Source: Liolophura sinensis (Eukaryota > Mollusca > Polyplacophora > Chitonida > Chitonidae). Taken from it: a DNA stretch of 64,000 bases. Under the pieces are notes generated by a model. It did no database searches. It had not been told where the DNA came from and worked only from the letters and a program-made list of their open reading frames with translations. The stretch covers positions 50,827,385-50,891,384 of the forward strand of contig NC_088295.1 in the NCBI RefSeq assembly GCF_032854445.1. Reading direction: 5' to 3'. Every line of letters begins with the position of its first letter. Within the stretch, counting starts at the first letter, position 1. Both the position numbers and the translations under genes were made by a program. Below, in pieces: positions 60,001 to 64,000 of this stretch.

Positions 60001-63000
60001 TCAGCTCGTCATGATTTCGGAACGAGAGTATAGACGAATAGCCCCTCGGTTGCAGCCATGTATGGTCTGTTTCTTCCTTTCGAATGGCTCTTATGAACAC
60101 ATAAAACTATTCCTGGGAATCAAAACTCTACCAGTACTCTAACATCGATGGCTTAACATGTAACGTGACACAATGTAAAGTAAAGACGATGCCTTGTAAA
60201 TGCAACGCCTATTGGCTTCATCTAAAACACCACATATTATAAACAGTTTTTAATCAGAGGAGTTTGAGACTTGTTTTCGTTTTATTTACACAGGCAAGCT
60301 TTGACCAACCCAAATTAATTGGTAACCCAGACCAGCGTCGTATAAATGAAATATTCTTGGGTTATGGGTACTACCTGCGTACAACATTTAAAGGTTTGTC
60401 TTTGTAGAGGCTAAAAAGAAAGAACAAAGTTCCCTGCTTAACTCACGTGTCATTTTGATGGACAGAAATACAAGTTAATAAAATCTCTCCTACTTCTTTT
60501 CTTTTGTCTTGGGAGACGCGACGAATTTCTTCGCTTTCTTCCTCCATAGCCCAGTGCAGTGTCGTATAAGTGAAATATTCTTGGCTACGACGTAAAACTG
60601 GAAACAAATAAGTAAACGAAATAATGCATCATGTTTTGTTTTATTTTTCTAGGTTTGGTTTTGGCAGCATCTACCGGCCTCGTGCAGCATCATTCCACGT
60701 CTTCCTGTAAAGGATACCATGCCAGCCTTAGGTGCCCTCCCAAACATGCCATCGCTATTAGGACGATTTTGTACGGCTCACATCGGGAGTACTGTGACCA
60801 GCGAAGGCTTGGTCTCGACCACTGCTGTGCGCCGTTTGTCGACGATTGTGTCTTCTCACACAAAGCAGCCATATTGTCCATGAACACGTATTGCTCTGGG
60901 CTTGATTCGTGTTATGGCTCTTCGGAGCCCACTGGGGAGATGCCCAATCACAATTGCGGATTTCATCTCTCCTACATAAAGGTCGACTTCGACTGTGTGC
61001 CAGGTACGTACACACGGGTGGCTTAGTGCTTATGTATACTTAACATTTCCATGTTTGCAGCATAATATAGAATATAAAGTTATCCCTATCATGACATTCA
61101 TAAGACAACCTTAAAGGTTTTGCCCTTTAAGGCCAACACAACCTTCGAAACATAGCACATGGCTGATCATTACAGTATCAAATGGAACTTTGCATGTCCC
61201 AAATAGAGATAACCTCACGTGATCTCGTCAAGGTAGAACCTTGCAAACAACAGGGTCCATAAAAAGATGCGTTTTACATTGAAACTTTAGAAAACCACCT
61301 TTACCTATGTGGTATTATCGCAGATAGCCCACTAAGAGCTAACAAACCGCTTAGTCCAGAGGAAATTCCAGACTCTAATTATCGGTCTTTGTTTTGATCG
61401 GGTAAAGGACAAGCTTATTCTAAAACACAGATAAGCCTGAAATAGCTACCAAAAATCGAGCTGTAATCCCTCCACTGACGTAATGGTCAATGCAGGTTCT
61501 TCTCGACAAGGCTGTGTGAGGTAACGAGTAAAATCAGGACAAGTTTTCAATTAATTATCTTCTATGTCCCGTAATGACATTGGTTTATGATGCAGTTTAA
61601 GAAAGGCACTCATTACGAAAAATAAAAACGTACAAAAAACTATAGATTGGTTGTCAGGTTTCAGATTGCCAGGAAATAAAAGTAATTTTCCGAAACACCT
61701 TAAAAATTCTGAGGCTTGCTGCATTGAATAGTACTTGGATCTTTTTGTGTAGCCTATACCCCAAGGCAATGGCGAAACAATTTGAGTGGATGCTTGTAAC
61801 AATACAAAATTTTTTGCCTTACAATTATAGACTGCTGATAATTTGGAGAAGTTGTTGATGGTATGAAAAAACAACTGATGCAATCCCGAGAACGTTTATA
61901 ACATATATCCAGGAGCACCGGTATGGAAACAGCCTTTCAGATGTTTATGTCTAAAATAGTCGCTAAGGAGAAACCGTTATAAGTTATCGCAAATATACAG
62001 AACCTTTGAAAGTTCTGATGACCTACATAGGGTTTTGCCAAAACCATAATTGGCAATGTCCAAGCACAGTCATCTGTAATCTTCATCTTTTTTGACGGAT
62101 ATGATATAATCAAGCCTTGAGCTCTATTATTCGCACTATTTTCATATCGTTCCAACTTGTAAATGACAAAGCTCTTGCAAAGTATCTAGACCTAATCGAT
62201 AAATATCACAGGAGAAGTTGGATTGTCTGGAGAATGGTTGTGAGTTGGTTAATGGAGTGGACTGATCGAGCTAATTGAACAATGCATGATTTGGCGTGTT
62301 TAGCACATTTAGTGATTATGGTTTATATAGATTTGTTCATGTGCGCACGATGCTCCAAAGCTGTAACATCAATGACAGTTTAAAATAGAATCACAAGTTT
62401 TGCTTCCACATCTCGCCAAGTTCACCATTCACTTGGCAATGCATCTTACGGCGCTTTCTCACTAAAGCCCAAATAGGTTTTATAAATTGCAATTAACACC
62501 GTTGTGAGTTTTTTTTTACCTAATTTCACTTAAGCTCTGGCTCTAGGGGTGTTACTCTATGGGCGTCGAGATTACTCTGACGATAGGTGTGGCAAAGATT
62601 TTGTTTGGCCAATAATGGCTCTCCAAATCAACGTTAATGCCTGATGCAGTTACCTGCCCATGTGAAATATATCTGGCAATCCTTGGCCGAACAAAATTTT
62701 GCCAAACCTAACGTCAGAGCAAAATCGTCGAAGCTAAAGATCCCATAAACGTTGTACAGTATCTTCTTCTATTGTCTTCACTAATATTTAGTATTAAATT
62801 GCAGAAAAAATTGTGAGCGAATTCTGTGTGGATAGTACCTACACTGACAGTCAGCTATACATCAGTAGCGCCGCCTATCCATCCTCCATGTCGGGAGATA
62901 ACTCTTCATGCAATTGCCTGGTTACGGCTGGAAGGGATACCAGAGTTAACATCAGCATACAAGCAATAGACGTCTTATTCACAGGGGTCGGATACCGGCC

Positions 63001-63188
63001 TCGGAAATGTGAACAGAAATTGATGATTAAATCGGATGAAGAACCAGATGAGAACTTTTCTCTGGACTGCAACGACCAGAAAATGTATGGTTACCGAGAA
63101 GTATTCAGTGGAAGAGGGAACAAATGGCTTCTCACTTTGTACAGTCATCCCGTCTCGGACCGGGGAAGAGTGTGGCTGGCGGTCAAAG
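45012..63188 (+). CDS. Receptor B: SUEL-like / CUB-like secreted or membrane protein, partial (3' end beyond window)
   Basis: Gene-level entry. Exons 45012-45066, 60653-61003 and 62805-63188 are joined with phase 1 at each border, giving 263 codons so far with no stop; the rest lies at or beyond the right edge. The order is signal peptide, a SUEL-like domain with ten cysteines, and a CUB-like domain. It has the same exon order and intron phases as receptor A, and the CUB-like exons share YGYRE, FSG and five cysteines, so the two are paralogues. They are divergently arranged. The first intron is 15.6 kb and packed with minisatellites. Whether B also has a transmembrane segment and signalling tail cannot be seen here. 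Confidence 0.72.
45455..46000. repeat. Degenerate minisatellite, ~33-36-bp unit
   Basis: Repeated CTAATGCTATATACCG and CCAATCCTCACTAG words alternate about fifteen times with drift. Confidence 0.85.
48640..49560. repeat. Minisatellite, ~54-57-bp unit, about sixteen units
   Basis: Unit words are AACATGGAATTGACTGG, GATTGTGTTGAACAGAGG and GTATGTGATTACGCGACAAG. The array yields a spurious 196-codon minus-strand frame. Confidence 0.92.
50083..50343 (-). mobile_element. SINE family 1, full length, young insertion
   Basis: The only complete copy. On the minus strand it starts GGGGCCTCCGTGGCTCAGTC (tRNA-like head with A box TGGCTCAGTCGG), has a B-box-like GAGTTCAAGTCC, the central domain, the conserved 3' domain and an 18-base poly(A). 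A perfect 12-base target-site duplication, TGTTGAATATGA, flanks it at 50071-50082 and 50344-50355. Confidence 0.97.
51690..52070. repeat. Minisatellite, 33-35-bp unit, about ten units
   Basis: TAATGACAC recurs at 51730, 51763, 51798, 51833 and 51868 with GTTCCTGCAA and CTGATTCAGACTTCA words between. Confidence 0.9.
52095..52458. repeat. Minisatellite, 32-bp unit, eleven units
   Basis: TGACACAGGCTGACGGGAAA plus TGTACGTCTGTC, strict 32-base spacing (for example 52111, 52143, 52175). Three overlapping minus-strand frames of more than 100 codons are products of this array. Confidence 0.97.
52600..53135. repeat. Minisatellite, 32-bp unit, about sixteen units
   Basis: Unit CCAAACTGTATGGATCTAAA plus GGATTTTATATA, at 32-base spacing. 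Unit sequence is unrelated to the neighbouring 32-bp array. Confidence 0.97.
53910..54510. repeat. Minisatellite, 49-51-bp unit, about twelve units
   Basis: GGTGCAGTGTAAACATAAAG recurs every 49 bases in the right half and about 51 in the left, with GAGGTAGAATAACAGTGC words between. Confidence 0.95.
55590..56640. repeat. Minisatellite, 28-bp unit, about 37 units, SINE-tail related
   Basis: Unit TTTATTTGACTGTTGTTTAA plus CGCCATTC, at 28-base spacing. It resembles the first 28 bases of family 1 read from its tail (TTTATTTGATTGGTGTTTTA plus CGCCGTAC). Confidence 0.95.
56641..58990. other. Unassigned part of receptor B intron 1
   Basis: No repeat or exon recognised in this stretch. Confidence 0.4.
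58994..59144 (-). mobile_element. SINE family 1, 5'-truncated with perfect 14-bp duplication
   Basis: ACGAACAACTTATA at 58980-58993 and 59145-59158 brackets the tail and central domain; the head is absent. Confidence 0.96.
60553..60622 (+). mobile_element. SINE family 1 tail fragment beside the SUEL exon
   Basis: GTGTCGTATAAGTGAAATATTC, TTGGCTACGACGTAAAAC and AAATAAGTAAA. A similar smaller fragment lies at 60335-60365. They end about 30 bases before the receptor B exon 2 acceptor. Confidence 0.75.
60653..61003 (+). CDS. Receptor B exon 2: SUEL-like lectin domain with ten cysteines
   Basis: This is a 351-base exon, phase 1 on both sides, with acceptor TTTTATTTTTCTAG and donor CCAG|GTACGT. 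The domain starts SCKGYHASLRCP and ends YIKVDFDC; ILYGSHREYC aligns with the YGR segment of SUEL lectins, and CSGLDSC with the central cysteine pair. Ten cysteines (37, 46, 66, 76, 77, 84, 99, 105, 120, 133 in the joined protein) include the eight expected plus an adjacent extra pair at 76/77. A fragment of SINE tail lies 40-90 bases upstream of the acceptor. Confidence 0.75.
61004..62804 (+). other. Intron 2 of receptor B
   Basis: Bounded by GTACGT and TTGCAG. The 110-codon minus-strand frame at 61551-61883 shows nothing recognisable. No repeats seen. Confidence 0.6.
62805..63188 (+). CDS. Receptor B exon 3: CUB-like domain
   Basis: This is a 384-base exon, phase 1 on both sides, with acceptor TATTAAATTGCAG and donor AAAG|GTCAGT. 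It begins EKIVSEFCVDS, includes AAYPSSMSG, the CNC pair, then YGYREVFSGRG and a final strand GRVWLAVKG. Five cysteines align one for one with receptor A exon 3, and the length differs by only seven codons. Confidence 0.78.
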
Positions 63189-63954
63189 GTCAGTGTCGAA
63201 GCCCATATGTATATAACCAGTTACCGCTGTGACAATGTTCGTTGATTTAGGTACATTTTTATTGTTAACAATTGATAAATATATAGCGAGTCAGAATAAG
63301 TAATGCATATAAGCGTGTATTACTGTTTTGGGGCGAATAGTTTCATATAAATTCTTGGCTAATATTGTATTGGGCATTGGTCAAAGAGGGCTGATTGACT
63401 TGCTCAAAAACAGCAGATATTTAAGTCAACTGATTTTCGTTACAGACTGGGACTAATTACTCAGTAACGTTGTCATCATCCCCACCTTAGTTTGACGCAA
63501 GACAGCCACTGACCTACTTTAGACGACAGCGAATGATCTACCTCAAGGGTTCGAAAACTAGCCCAAGAAAATGTTCCACTCCGAATATTGTATCAAATAC
63601 ATTTTTTTTTTTTTGGATAATTTAAACAATGACATATTAAACTTGGCTATGGAGCACAGTAATTTGTTAAGTTTCTTTCTACTTACTGGGGTTTTTTTCG
63701 CAAAGGTTTTACAACTTTATGGTGGGTTAATACACTACCAGCAGTTATTAAGACATTACTAGTTCTGCACTGGTGTTCACATGTGCTCCGGTGAAAGTCA
63801 AGGCCATAAGGAACTGTTTGCCAAGATTAGCCGGTTCGTTCATGTCGAAGCCAAAGATCGACCGTCCAGCTGAATTCCCACCCATGGTTCCTCCATTTGA
63901 GAATTCCGCAGGTGTCGCGGCCGTCTTAACCTAGGCCTTACCATGTTTCCTCAG
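63189..63954 (+). other. Start of receptor B intron 3
   Basis: Begins GTCAGT. Contains a 14-base T run near 63601. A weak acceptor candidate ends it at 63954. Confidence 0.4.
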
Positions 63955-64000
63955 ACAGCGCCGCCAGACATGTCCCCGTGCAGCTAAGGGCTGTATCGTA
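63955..64000 (+). CDS. Possible receptor B exon 4, cut by window edge
   Basis: The acceptor-like tract CCATGTTTCCTCAG ends at 63954. In phase 1 the 46 bases to the edge stay open (D-S-A-A-R-H-V-P-V-Q-L-R-A-V-S). This is where receptor A has its stalk exon. It is too short to judge and no residue similarity to the stalk is evident. Confidence 0.25.

Larger units (their letters stand above)
45067..60652 (+). other. Intron 1 of receptor B (15.6 kb), minisatellite-rich
   Basis: Seven distinct tandem arrays (listed separately) cover more than a quarter of the intron, and two SINE copies with target-site duplications are inserted in it. I found no further exon; the long open frames here are array artefacts. 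Confidence 0.6.

Overview
This is a window of animal nuclear DNA, almost certainly from a mollusc (a bivalve or a gastropod; I cannot settle which). The reasons are split genes with canonical GT/AG introns, low coding density, many homopolymer runs and minisatellites, and about twenty copies of a tRNA-derived SINE whose 3' body (a tail reading TTTTACGCCGTACTCAAG on one strand) I know as typical of molluscan genomes. There are no bacterial-type operons, no CRISPR arrays and no rRNA or stand-alone tRNA genes. Most of the longer open frames are chance products of repeats, not genes.

Four coding loci can be supported. (1) 4513-13715, plus strand: a three-exon FAM167-family gene with phase-compatible junctions and a coiled-coil core. 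(2) 10889-11519, plus strand: a broken alpha-1,3-fucosyltransferase (GT10) copy inside the last intron of gene 1. (3) 31480 down to 18941, minus strand: a complete six-exon gene that I rebuilt from splice sites and phases. It encodes a 505-residue single-pass receptor: signal peptide, SUEL/rhamnose-binding-lectin domain, CUB-like domain, acidic stalk, transmembrane helix, and a long cytoplasmic tail with four YxxP motifs and a polyproline stretch. (4) 45012 rightwards, plus strand: a diverged paralogue with the same exon order and phases (signal exon, SUEL-like exon, CUB-like exon) that runs off the right edge. Genes 3 and 4 are divergent (head to head), with start codons 13.5 kb apart. This receptor pair is the most interesting content of the window.

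Layout: 1-4500 holds two fold-back elements, two SINEs and unassigned sequence. 4500-13,715 is the FAM167-like gene with its intronic GT10 pseudogene. 13,716-18,940 is intergenic and the 3' side of the receptor gene. 18,941-31,480 is receptor gene A. 31,481-45,011 is the spacer between the divergent starts; it holds a LINE remnant, a perfect 34-bp palindrome, a 300-bp direct duplication, a 47-bp minisatellite and a second SINE family. 45,012 to the end is receptor gene B, whose 15.6-kb first intron carries seven different minisatellite arrays and a young full-length SINE with a perfect 12-bp target-site duplication.

The two receptors probably act at the cell surface or as secreted/anchored recognition proteins. 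The lectin-type and CUB-type ectodomains suggest ligand or glycan binding, and the tail of gene A suggests SH2/SH3 adaptor recruitment. These functions are inferred from domain families and are not shown by the DNA. All gene models come from reading splice signals and frames by eye, without transcript or database support.
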